Positions 48,153 to 55,308 of a DNA stretch of 55,308 nt are shown here, in pieces. A program made the position numbers and the translations under genes. This stretch comes from Microvirga sp. KLBC 81 (lineage in GTDB: Bacteria; Pseudomonadota; Alphaproteobacteria; Rhizobiales; Beijerinckiaceae). Location of the stretch: assembly GCF_003075415.1 (NCBI RefSeq), contig NZ_QDAH01000038.1:1-55308 (forward strand). The letters run 5' to 3'. The notes beneath the pieces were generated by a model. The model was not told the origin of the DNA and made no database searches. It saw only the letters and a program-made list of their open reading frames with translations. The stretch's first letter is position 1. Every line of letters starts with the position of its first letter.

Positions 48153-48512
48153 TCAATAAAGCCGCCCACCGATCGGCACGTCCCGATCAGGACGAATAAG
48201 CATGACGTCGCCGTTCGCATCCGGCACGCCGAGCGTCAGAACCTCCGACATGAAGGGGCCGATCTGGCGCGGCGGGAAATTGACCACTGCGAGCACCAGC
48301 GAGCCGACGAGTCCCTCGCTCGTGTGATTCACCGTGATCTGCGCGGACGAGCGCTTGGTGCCGATCTCGGGGCCGAAATCGATAGTGAGCTTGAAGGCAG
48401 GCTTGCGAGCCTGCGGGAACGGCTCGGCAGCGACGATGCGGCCAACACGGATATCGACTTTCAGAAAGTCGTCGAACGTAATCGTTGGTGTCAGCGATTG
48501 TGCCTGGTCCAT
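48153..48512 (-). CDS. csaA: tRNA-binding protein CsaA-like
   Basis: A 119-residue OB-fold tRNA-binding domain: ITFDDFLKVDIRVGRIVAAE, KPAFKLTIDFGPEIG, SSAQITVNHTSEGLVGSLV, VNFPPRQIGPFMSEVLTLG. CsaA binds tRNA and has been described as an export-related chaperone in Bacillus. A GGGGG ribosome site precedes the ATG. It is last in a minus-strand run after YbjN, proC and a TetR-type gene, with 17 bases to the latter. Confidence 0.93.
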   Translation of the reverse strand: MDQAQSLTPTITFDDFLKVDIRVGRIVAAEPFPQARKPAFKLTIDFGPEIGTKRSSAQITVNHTSEGLVGSLVLAVVNFPPRQIGPFMSEVLTLGVPDANGDVMLIRPDRDVPIGGRLY

Positions 48513-48529
48513 GATACCCCCGTTTTCGA

Positions 48530-49231
48530 TTAGATTGCTGCTGCGGGATTGTCCGCATCGCCCTCGTCGGTTTCCTGCCGCTCACGGCGCGGCGAGCGGC
48601 GACCTTCCATGAGGGCCCGTCCAAGTGCGCGCAAAGGTGCCGTGAGACGACGCAGATCATCGGCTCTCTCCAGCACGCGCTCGCCGCGCCGCAACTCGCG
48701 ATCGAGACGCGCCATTGTTTTGGCGAGAGCCGGATCGTCGTCCTCAAGCCATGTGCGCATCGTGTTGGCGTAAACGAGCACCGCGCCCTGGAGTTTGAGC
48801 GCGCCGAGCGGCCCTTCCGTACTGATGCCTGCGGCAGCCAGCATGAAACGCATGGAATTGACGGCAACCTGACGGAGCGCCGCAAGCGAGACCGGATCGT
48901 ATTGCAGATCGCGATTGATCCGCCGGAGCGCCGCCTTGTAAGGCTCCAGCGCATCGAAGCGGCGCATGATCACGTCGAAGATACGCTCGCGCGCGGGTTC
49001 TCCGGCAAGATCGTCGGTCGTCTCCTCCAGCACCTTGCGATCGATCTGGCGCGAGAGGCCACCAAGAACCGCTCCCTTGGAAGGGAAGAGGTCGCGGAAT
49101 TCCGCGAGCGACACGCCAGCTTCCCGCGCGATATCGGTGATCTCGATCTCGCTCCAGGCGCGCGTGGCGGCGAGCCTCATCAACGCATCGATGATGGCCT
49201 TGCGCTTATCGACCGGGGCGTCCGTCGTCAT
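48530..49231 (-). CDS. TetR-family transcriptional regulator
   Basis: A 233-residue protein. The N-terminal helix-turn-helix (AIIDALMRLAATRAWSEIEI, TDIAREAGVSLAEFRDLFPS) is TetR-type. The C-terminal ligand domain resembles the COQ9-like/TetR group (LKLQGAVLVYANTMRTWLED), and there is a charged tail (RRSPRRERQETDEGDADN). Target and ligand are unknown. AGGAG precedes the ATG. It lies between proC and csaA on the same strand, probably as part of their operon. Confidence 0.87.
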   Translation of the reverse strand: MTTDAPVDKRKAIIDALMRLAATRAWSEIEITDIAREAGVSLAEFRDLFPSKGAVLGGLSRQIDRKVLEETTDDLAGEPARERIFDVIMRRFDALEPYKAALRRINRDLQYDPVSLAALRQVAVNSMRFMLAAAGISTEGPLGALKLQGAVLVYANTMRTWLEDDDPALAKTMARLDRELRRGERVLERADDLRRLTAPLRALGRALMEGRRSPRRERQETDEGDADNPAAAI

Positions 49232-49285
49232 GGCACTCTCCTGAACTGCGATCTGCCGATTGATCTAGGCCTCCTACCTGATCTG

Positions 49286-50113
49286 TCAGCCCGCGAGTTC
49301 CTCCGCACGGCGCTTCGCCGCAGCCACGGCCTCGCGCATGAGGGCCTTGAGGCCGTCGGGATCCCGCATGAGCACTTCGACCGCCGCGGCCGTAGTACCG
49401 CCGGGCGAGGTCACATTCTGGCGCAGCGTTGCGGGAGGCAAATCGCTCTGGAACAGCAACTCGCCGGCTCCCGTCACCGTGGCGCGTGCAAGACGCTGCG
49501 CGAGTTCGAGCGGCAAGCCGGCCGCGGCACCCGCTTCTGCGAGGCACTCCACGAGGTGGAACACATATGCCGGGCCCGAACCGGACACGGCGGTCACGGC
49601 ATCGATCAGATCCTCGGACGGCAGCCATTCGACGATGCCGTTGCTGGACAACAGCGCATCGGCCATCAGGCGCTGCTTCTCGCTCACTTCTGCATTGGTA
49701 GCCGCCCCCGTTGCGCCACGCCCGATGCTGGCGGGCAGGTTCGGCATGGCGCGCACGATTGCCGAGGCAGCGGGCAACCTTGCCTTCAGATTCCCGATCG
49801 TCTTGCCCGCGAGAATGGAAATGATGAGCGTCTGGGGCCCAAGATAGCCGTTGAGCGCAGGTGCGGCGTCTTCCAGCATCTGCGGCTTGATGGCGAGCAC
49901 GAGCACATCGGCAGGCGACGGATTGGCGGGGTTGAGCGCAATGCCCTTCTCCGAGCAGAAGCGCGTCATCTCCTCCGAGGGCCGCGGATCGATGACCGTC
50001 ACGCCGGAAGGCTTCATGCCTACTTTAAGCCAGCCCTCCAACATGGAGCCGCCCATCTTGCCGGCACCGACGAGAATGAGGGACGAGGGCAGGTGCTGAT
50101 GATTGGCGGGCAT
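49286..50113 (-). CDS. proC: pyrroline-5-carboxylate reductase
   Basis: The 275-residue final enzyme of proline synthesis, reducing P5C with NAD(P)H. The Rossmann motif LVGAGKMGGSMLEGW is at about 14-28, followed by LAIKPQ, AIVRAMPNLPASIGRG, and the signature VTAVSGSGPAYVFHLVECL and LRQNVTSPGGTTAAAVEVL that forms the substrate site. Length is standard. The upstream YbjN gene is 87 bases away, and the TetR gene follows after 54 bases. Confidence 0.97.
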   Translation of the reverse strand: MPANHQHLPSSLILVGAGKMGGSMLEGWLKVGMKPSGVTVIDPRPSEEMTRFCSEKGIALNPANPSPADVLVLAIKPQMLEDAAPALNGYLGPQTLIISILAGKTIGNLKARLPAASAIVRAMPNLPASIGRGATGAATNAEVSEKQRLMADALLSSNGIVEWLPSEDLIDAVTAVSGSGPAYVFHLVECLAEAGAAAGLPLELAQRLARATVTGAGELLFQSDLPPATLRQNVTSPGGTTAAAVEVLMRDPDGLKALMREAVAAAKRRAEELAG

Positions 50114-50200
50114 AGGAATCTTCCGGCATGTGAATGAAGCGAAGGCCGCTACTATTCACAAGGCCCCCTGCCCTGTCGAGGCCGGTCTATTGTTTAAGGT

Positions 50201-50701
50201 TTAAGCTTCGCCTTCGGTCTCGAACAGAACACTGTCGAGAGCTTCACGTGCTGACTTGCCGGCCCAGATCACGAACTGGAAGGCCTGGAAGTACCGCTCG
50301 CAGGCTTCCACCGCCACGCGCAGCATGGTCTCGCACTGGCCCTGCGTCGGGTCCGCGCCGCCTGCCAATAGCAGGGAGTGGCGGAACATCACGACGTTCT
50401 CCGTGCTCCACAGATCGAAATGGCCGACCCAGAGCTGCTCGTTGATAAGGGAGATGAGCTGCAGCACATCCTGGCGCCGACGCTCCGGCACCTTCAGGTC
50501 GAAGGCACAGGCAACGTGGAGCGCCTCCACATCCTCGATCCAGGTGAAGGCGATGTCGTAATCGGCCCAGCGCCCGGCGACGGAGACCGACATTTCGTCA
50601 GCATCCGCACGATCGAAGATCCAGTGGCGCAGCGAAGCGAGCCGCTCGACCACGTCGAGAGGATGTTCCAGACGATCGATTTCGATGTGATGCTGAGACA
50701 T
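50201..50701 (-). CDS. YbjN domain-containing protein
   Basis: A 166-residue YbjN-type protein (type III secretion chaperone-like fold): HHIEIDRLEHPLDVVERLAS, AGRWADYDIAFTWIEDVEAL, RRQDVLQLISLINEQLWVGH, FRHSLLLAGGADPTQGQCE. YbjN overexpression affects motility and stress tolerance in E. coli, but the molecular role is unknown. It lies upstream of proC, a linkage I recall as common in Hyphomicrobiales. The 248 bases upstream (50702-50949) are AT-rich and hold no gene, presumably its promoter. Confidence 0.92.
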   Translation of the reverse strand: MSQHHIEIDRLEHPLDVVERLASLRHWIFDRADADEMSVSVAGRWADYDIAFTWIEDVEALHVACAFDLKVPERRRQDVLQLISLINEQLWVGHFDLWSTENVVMFRHSLLLAGGADPTQGQCETMLRVAVEACERYFQAFQFVIWAGKSAREALDSVLFETEGEA

Positions 50702-50949
50702 GTTGACCCAAAAAAAGCTCGAACGCCTGAATTACAGTAAACACATCCAGGCAATATCATTGCATCAACTCGAGCAATATTTGAGAAGAGCTTCCTGAAT
50801 ACACAAAAGCATCCAGGCTTCTTATCACGGCAGGCCCGAATCAACTCATGAATCACAGTCTTAGATTTTGACCCTTGTCACAATGCGCCTTCCAACCCTG
50901 TCCACAACAGGAGGGATGCGCCTGAAGCAGGGGTGTCTACCCACAAAGG

Positions 50950-51228
50950 CTAGGAGGCAGAAGGGGTGCCTGCGGCGGATTGGGCAAGTTTTTCTTCCAG
51001 GACCTTCAGGCGGGCTTCCAGGCGCTCGTTCTCGGCGCGTGCAGCCAGCACCATCTCACGCAGCACCTCCACCTCCTCACGGGTGGCGACGTCCATGTCC
51101 TTGATCAGGCGCTCGAATTGGCTGCGAACCACGGTTTCGACCTCTCGCCGGACGCCCTGCGCAGCCCCTGCGGCATCGGTAGCCAGACGGGCGAGTTCAT
51201 CGAAAATCCGATTGGAGGATTGAGCCAT
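50950..51228 (-). CDS. ubiK: ubiquinone biosynthesis accessory factor UbiK-like
   Basis: A 92-residue BMFP/UbiK protein: helix 1 (NRIFDELARLATDAAGAAQG) with amphipathic, membrane-touching character, and a C-terminal coiled coil (TREEVEVLREMVLAARAENE, then RLEARLKVLEEKLAQ) that trimerises. UbiK helps the UbiJ-containing Ubi complex in E. coli. I start at the ATG at 51228; the longer open frame would be antisense to the lgt leader. Divergent from lgt. Confidence 0.88.
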   Translation of the reverse strand: MAQSSNRIFDELARLATDAAGAAQGVRREVETVVRSQFERLIKDMDVATREEVEVLREMVLAARAENERLEARLKVLEEKLAQSAAGTPSAS

Positions 51229-51364
51229 GATTGGAAGTCCACACCTTTCGAGAGGCTTATAAGCCCGGGAAAGCCAGATGTGGGCGCATTCAGGCAAAAC
51301 TGCAACAGGGTTGACGATCCGTCCCCACAAGGTCCAATGGCGAACCGCTAATCCAAGGCCTGCC

Positions 51365-52222
51365 ATGCCTCTGTCATTTCCTCTTCTCGACCCCGTCGCC
51401 TTCAGCATCGGCCCCTTCGCGATCCGCTGGTATGCGCTTGCCTATGTGGCGGGCCTTCTCGGCGGCTGGTTCTACGCCAAGCGCCTGGCCGCCAAGGCGG
51501 AACTTTGGGGTTCTTCACCTCAGCCGAAGCCCACGGACATCGATGACCTCATCGTCTGGGTCGCGCTCGGCGTCGTCCTGGGCGGCCGCATGGGCTATGT
51601 CCTGTTCTACAATTTCGACGCCTATCTCCAGAACCCGCTCGAGATGTTCGCCATCTGGCGCGGCGGCATGTCGTTCCACGGCGGCTTCCTCGGCGCGGTC
51701 CTCGCCCTCGTGCTCTTTGCCCGCTCGCGCGGGCTCAACGCCCTGGCGCTGCTCGACATGGCCGCCGTGGTGACGCCCATCGGCCTGTTCTTCGGGCGCA
51801 TCGCCAATTTCATCAACGGCGAATTATGGGGCCGCCCCGCCCCCGATTTTCCTTATGCGGTGGTGTTTCCCCATGCAGGCCCCGAACCCCGGCACCCCAG
51901 CCAGCTCTATGAAGCTCTCGGCGAGGGCCTGATCCTGTTCATCGTGATGGCGGTCGCCGCGCGCAAGTTCGGCTTCAAGCGCCCGGGCCTGCTCGGCGGC
52001 ATCTTCGTGCTGGGTTATGCCATTGCCCGCATTGTCTGCGAGTTCTTCCGCGAGCCCGATGCGCAGCTCGGCTTCCTCTTCGGCTCGTCCGTTGAGGGCC
52101 TGGGCGGCGGCATCACCATGGGCATGCTGCTGTCTGTTCCGATGGCGGTTGTCGGCGCAGCCTTCATCGTCATGGCAGCGCGTGGCTATACCCGGCCTGC
52201 CAAGGCCGCCGAAGCCGCATGA
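51365..52222 (+). CDS. lgt: prolipoprotein diacylglyceryl transferase
   Basis: The 285-residue, seven-span Lgt, which transfers diacylglycerol from phosphatidylglycerol to the lipobox Cys of prolipoproteins. Landmarks are GGRMGYVLFYN, GGMSFHGGFLGA with the essential His, and the Lgt signature FGRIANFINGELWGR, then RHPSQLYEAL. Length is standard. The ATG at 51365 begins MPLSFPLLDPV; upstream in-frame sequence belongs to the ubiK promoter gap. The TGA overlaps the next ATG (ATGA). Confidence 0.97.
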   Translation: MPLSFPLLDPVAFSIGPFAIRWYALAYVAGLLGGWFYAKRLAAKAELWGSSPQPKPTDIDDLIVWVALGVVLGGRMGYVLFYNFDAYLQNPLEMFAIWRGGMSFHGGFLGAVLALVLFARSRGLNALALLDMAAVVTPIGLFFGRIANFINGELWGRPAPDFPYAVVFPHAGPEPRHPSQLYEALGEGLILFIVMAVAARKFGFKRPGLLGGIFVLGYAIARIVCEFFREPDAQLGFLFGSSVEGLGGGITMGMLLSVPMAVVGAAFIVMAARGYTRPAKAAEAA

Positions 52223-53295
52223 AGTCACTCAGCCAACATGTGCGCGAGCTGATCGCCCTTGAGGGGCCGATCACGGTCGAGCGCTACATGAGCCTGTGCC
52301 TGCAGCATTACTATGCCACGCGCGATCCGCTGGGACCGGCAGGCGACTTTACGACGGCGCCCGAGATCAGCCAGATGTTCGGGGAACTGATCGGCCTCTG
52401 GATGCTGGAGGTGTGGAATGCCATGGGCCGGCCCAATCCCGTTCACCTCGTGGAGTTGGGACCGGGGCGCGGCACTCTCATGGCCGATCTTCTTCGCGCC
52501 ACAAAGCTGCTGCCGGATTTTGGAAGCGCCGCGCAAGTGCACCTCGTGGAGATGAGCCCCGTCCTGAAGCAGCGGCAGCAAGCGACGCTCGCTTCATCAA
52601 GCCTGCCCGTCCATTGGCATGAGCGCTTGGAGGATGTGCCCGAAGGCCCGATGCTCCTCATCGCCAACGAGTTCTTCGACGCGCTTCCCATCCGCCAGTT
52701 CATCGCGACGGAACGCGGCTGGAGCGAGCGCCTCGTTGGGCTGGAAGATGACCACCTGATTTTCGGTCTTCGCGCCGAGGCCGAGCAATCGCTCGGCAAG
52801 CCGTTGCGCATCGGGGACGTGCTCGAATGGCCTGCCCTGTCCATCGACATCATGCAGGATCTCTCCCGCAGGCTCGCGCGCGATAACGGCGCCGCGCTCG
52901 TCATCGATTACGGCTATTGGGGCCCTGCCTTCGGCGACACATTGCAGGCGCTGAAACGGCACACCTATGTCGATCCGCTGGAGGAACCGGGTGAGGCCGA
53001 CCTGACGACCCATGTGGATTTTCACCGGCTGGCGCAGGCAGCCTCGGCCCAAGGCCTTCAGGTGCACGGCCTCAGCACTCAAGGAGAATTCCTTCAGGCG
53101 CTCGGCATCGATGCACGCGCCTCTTCGCTGAAAAAGCGCGCGACGCCAGCCCAAGCCGTCGCCATCGACGCAGCACTCTCGCGCCTGACCGAACGCGGCG
53201 ATAAAGGCATGGGTGAGCTCTTTAAGGTTTTCGCTATTACCCATATGAGCCTTCAAGCCGTTCCCGGATTGCCGCCCCTGTCGTCAGCGCCCTGA
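52219..53295 (+). CDS. MidA/NDUFAF7-family SAM-dependent methyltransferase
   Basis: A 358-residue methyltransferase of the DUF185/MidA family. Motif I is HLVELGPGRGTLMADLLR; TAPEISQMFGELIGLW at the N-terminus, LLIANEFFDALPIRQF and GAALVIDYGYWGPAFGDTLQ are family hallmarks. The mitochondrial homologue NDUFAF7 methylates an arginine of a complex I subunit, so a respiratory complex I assembly role is likely here. It overlaps the lgt stop by 4 bases and is followed by pgeF after 11 bases, forming the usual lgt-midA-pgeF operon. Confidence 0.94.
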   Translation: MKSLSQHVRELIALEGPITVERYMSLCLQHYYATRDPLGPAGDFTTAPEISQMFGELIGLWMLEVWNAMGRPNPVHLVELGPGRGTLMADLLRATKLLPDFGSAAQVHLVEMSPVLKQRQQATLASSSLPVHWHERLEDVPEGPMLLIANEFFDALPIRQFIATERGWSERLVGLEDDHLIFGLRAEAEQSLGKPLRIGDVLEWPALSIDIMQDLSRRLARDNGAALVIDYGYWGPAFGDTLQALKRHTYVDPLEEPGEADLTTHVDFHRLAQAASAQGLQVHGLSTQGEFLQALGIDARASSLKKRATPAQAVAIDAALSRLTERGDKGMGELFKVFAITHMSLQAVPGLPPLSSAP

Positions 53296-53306
53296 AGTTT
53301 TGCATC

Positions 53307-54074
53307 ATGTTCATTCAAGCCCCCGCCCTCTCTACGTTTTCTAAAATCCGCCATGCGTTCTTTACGCGGCAAGGAGGCGTGTCGGAGGGCATCTATGCCT
53401 CGCTCAACGGCGGCATCGGCTCATCGGACAAGCCTGAACGGGTGAAGGAAAACCGCCGCCGCATGGCGGACACGCTGAATATGGCACCCGATGCACTGAT
53501 CAGCGTGTATCAGGTGCATTCGCCGGATGCGGTGCTCGTGGAGGGCCCTTGGGGATCCGAGCGTCCGAAAGCCGATGCCATGGTGACGAAGGTGCCGGGA
53601 CTGGCGCTTGCCATCACCACGGCGGATTGCGGCCCGGTGCTGTTTGCCGATAGCGAGAGCGGCGTTATCGGCGCAGCTCATGCGGGCTGGCGCGGAGCGG
53701 TGACCGGCATCCTTGAGTCCACCATCCAAGCGATGGAACGCCTGGGCGCGGAGCGTAGCCGGATCGTCGCGGTGCTGGGCCCCACGATCAGTCAGGCGGC
53801 TTACGAGGTCGGCCCGGAATTCGTGCAGCGATTCGCGGAAGTAGCGCCTGGGCATGAACACTTCTTCCGCCCCTCCGAGAAGCCGGATCACGCGATGTTC
53901 GATCTTCCCGGCTTCATCGGCGCCCGCTTGAACGCAGCCGGGATCGGCGGCTTCACCAATCTCGGGCTCTGCACCTATTCCGATGAAGAGCGGTTCTTCA
54001 GCTACCGCCGCACCACGCATCGCAAGGAGCCCGATTACGGACGCCTGATCTCGGCGATTGCGCTCACTCCTTGA
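53307..54074 (+). CDS. pgeF: peptidoglycan editing factor PgeF (YfiH, laccase-fold)
   Basis: A 255-residue DUF152/laccase-domain protein. Active-site segments include TRQGGVSEGIYASLN, TTADCGPVLFAD, GAAHAGWRGAVTGIL and NLGLCTYSDEERFFSYRR, with the metal-site Cys/His residues retained. In E. coli YfiH removes L-Ser from mis-made UDP-MurNAc-L-Ser and so edits peptidoglycan precursors; multicopper-oxidase labels for the family are outdated. It ends 11 bases inside the convergent SDR gene. Confidence 0.94.
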   Translation: MFIQAPALSTFSKIRHAFFTRQGGVSEGIYASLNGGIGSSDKPERVKENRRRMADTLNMAPDALISVYQVHSPDAVLVEGPWGSERPKADAMVTKVPGLALAITTADCGPVLFADSESGVIGAAHAGWRGAVTGILESTIQAMERLGAERSRIVAVLGPTISQAAYEVGPEFVQRFAEVAPGHEHFFRPSEKPDHAMFDLPGFIGARLNAAGIGGFTNLGLCTYSDEERFFSYRRTTHRKEPDYGRLISAIALTP

Positions 54075-54825
54075 TGCCCGTCACGTCCGGCGTTTCCCAG
54101 GCGAGATGCTGGCCGCCATCGACGGCGATCATCTGGCCCGTCACGCTGCGCGCTCCTGCAAGATAGACGACAGCGTCCGCAATCTCTTCCGGCGTGCCGC
54201 CGTGGCCGAGAGGCACGGCGCCGGCCTGCTTGGCGAAGTCCTCATCCCCCTGACGCTCATTGGCGAGGGTCGGGCCGGGACCGATGGCGTTCACGCGGAT
54301 GCGCGGTGCAAGGGCCTGCGCCATCGTCTGCGTGGCGGTGAACAGAGCAGCCTTCGTCAGCGTGTAGGAGAAGAATTGGGGCGTCAGCTTCCAGACCCGC
54401 TGATCGACGATATTGACGATGGAGCCTTGCGCGTCCGGCGGCAATTGTCGCGCGAAATCACGAGTAAGAAAGGCGGGCGCGCGAAGGTTCACAGCGAAAT
54501 GCCGATCCCACCGATCCTGCGAGAGGGTTTCGACATTGTCGGGCTCGAATTCCGAGGCATTGTTGACGAGAAGGGTCAGCGGGGAGCCGAGCGCCTTCAC
54601 GGCATCGTTTACCAAGCGTTCGACGGCTGAAGCATCTGCAAGATCGCCTCGCACTACCGCAGCCTTTCCTCCGGTCGATTTGATCCGTGCGGCAATCTCG
54701 TCGGCAGCATCGGTTGATCTCCGGCAGTGAATGGCAACCCCATAACCCTCCCGCGCGAGGCGCTCGACAATGCTCCGGCCGATTCTCTGCGCACCGCCAG
54801 TGACGAGGACATTCTTAATCATCAT
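54064..54825 (-). CDS. SDR family oxidoreductase (pteridine-reductase-like)
   Basis: A 253-residue short-chain dehydrogenase. The cofactor loop TGGAQRIGRSI follows the TGxxxRIG form seen in pteridine reductases and FolM rather than TGASSGIG. HCRRS after strand 2 suggests NADP(H). Then NNASEF, and a catalytic Tyr-Lys in YTLTKAALF. Most bacterial relatives reduce dihydrobiopterin or dihydrofolate, but this could also serve a different ketone. No ribosome site stands out before the ATG at 54825 (an adjacent in-frame ATG follows). It overlaps pgeF tail to tail by 11 bases. Confidence 0.9.
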   Translation of the reverse strand: MMIKNVLVTGGAQRIGRSIVERLAREGYGVAIHCRRSTDAADEIAARIKSTGGKAAVVRGDLADASAVERLVNDAVKALGSPLTLLVNNASEFEPDNVETLSQDRWDRHFAVNLRAPAFLTRDFARQLPPDAQGSIVNIVDQRVWKLTPQFFSYTLTKAALFTATQTMAQALAPRIRVNAIGPGPTLANERQGDEDFAKQAGAVPLGHGGTPEEIADAVVYLAGARSVTGQMIAVDGGQHLAWETPDVTGIKE

Positions 54826-55116
54826 TCACCTCTTGAAACGGTAGGACGTAGCGTTAGTTGAGATCATTGCCAAGAAAAAGACATTTTTTGACCGCTGCCG
54901 TGAACAAACAGCCTAGTTGTATGTTGTGGAGTGCAGCGAGGCCATAAGGGGAAGCTCAAGTTCAACGCCACATTGCTGCCACAGTACCTTTGGGTCGCTG
55001 TGGTTGTCATGTCACAGCCCTCGTCCGGTTGTCGCTCTATAAATGGATAGTGCTCAGTTCGATTCAGGGGATCCTTGGTTCGGGCGGAGCATGACATCGA
55101 TAAGGAAAGAGAAACC

Positions 55117-55308
55117 ATGAAGAAGATTCTTCTCGCCAGCGTCGCTCTCTTCGGCTTCGCCGGCGCTGCCTCGGCCGCGGACCTCCCTGCCCGTGCTGCT
55201 CCTCCGGCTCCGATCGTGGCGGCGGCCCCGCTCTTCACCTGGACCGGGTTCTACGCCGGTGTGAACGCCGGCTGGGGCTGGAACAACAACGACGACTCCA
55301 CCGCTGTT
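55117..55308 (+). CDS. outer-membrane beta-barrel protein (Omp25/RopB-like), partial
   Basis: Only the first 64 codons are in the window. A Sec signal peptide (MKKILLASVALFGFAGAASA) is followed by ADLPARAAPPAPIVAAAP, a Pro/Ala linker, and the first strand WTGFYAGVNAGWGWNNND, diagnostic of the Omp25/Omp31/RopB family of Hyphomicrobiales porin-like barrels. AAGGAAAGAG precedes the ATG. The 291 bases upstream contain an inverted repeat GCTGTG/CACAGC (centre near 55008) but no promoter I can name. The gene runs off the right edge. Confidence 0.9.
   Translation, partial: MKKILLASVALFGFAGAASAADLPARAAPPAPIVAAAPLFTWTGFYAGVNAGWGWNNNDDSTAV

Overview
The window is high-GC DNA from an alphaproteobacterium of the order Hyphomicrobiales (Rhizobiales). 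The indicators are the trxB/LysR/sRNA block, a NepR-EcfG general-stress module, the MidA/Lgt/PgeF cluster, and families common in this order (DUF992, DUF3309, DUF3072, ELM1-like, TctC/Bug-type binding protein). The overall style suggests a Microvirga/Methylobacterium/Bosea-like genome, but the genus is a guess. I see no rRNA, tRNA, CRISPR array, transposase or prophage. This is mainly chromosomal core sequence with a few accessory and decaying patches.

Layout. 0.2-13 kb: an Lrp-type regulator divergent from a cysteine hydrolase, YqeY, carA, a small membrane protein behind a CtrA-type box, a cupin, a methyltransferase, an MFS exporter, a GtrA/SDR pair, carB, greA and a Tat-exported small protein. 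13-24 kb: a second Lrp, an ELM1-like/trxB/LysR block followed by an AbcR-like small RNA, then fadD, a divergent EF-G paralogue, DUF992, an aspartate aminotransferase and an orphan TctC-like binding protein. 24-35 kb: a PQQ-type sugar dehydrogenase, several DUF genes, a C13 peptidase, a fasciclin-domain relic, DUF808, a phytase-like secreted protein and uvrB.

35.5-43.7 kb is the most coherent accessory region. nepR-ecfG sits behind a perfect GGAAC-N16-CGTT promoter. The same perfect signature lies just upstream of a BON-domain gene and a DJ-1/PfpI gene, and one-mismatch versions precede DUF3309, a nucleotidyltransferase/phosphoesterase pair, a proline-rich small protein and DUF3072. I read this as a local general-stress regulon clustered around its own sigma factor. 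PhyR is not adjacent.

43.8-55.3 kb: a dead Y-family DNA polymerase gene that still has a LexA (SOS) box, ilvE divergent from a MarR/response-regulator/histidine-kinase operon with a palindromic operator on the marR promoter, a YbjN-proC-TetR-csaA run, ubiK divergent from lgt-midA-pgeF, an SDR, and the start of an outer-membrane beta-barrel gene cut by the window end.

Two dispersed palindromic repeat families sit almost exclusively at 3' ends of genes, mostly between convergent pairs. In two cases the repeat edge coincides with the stop codon of the neighbouring gene.
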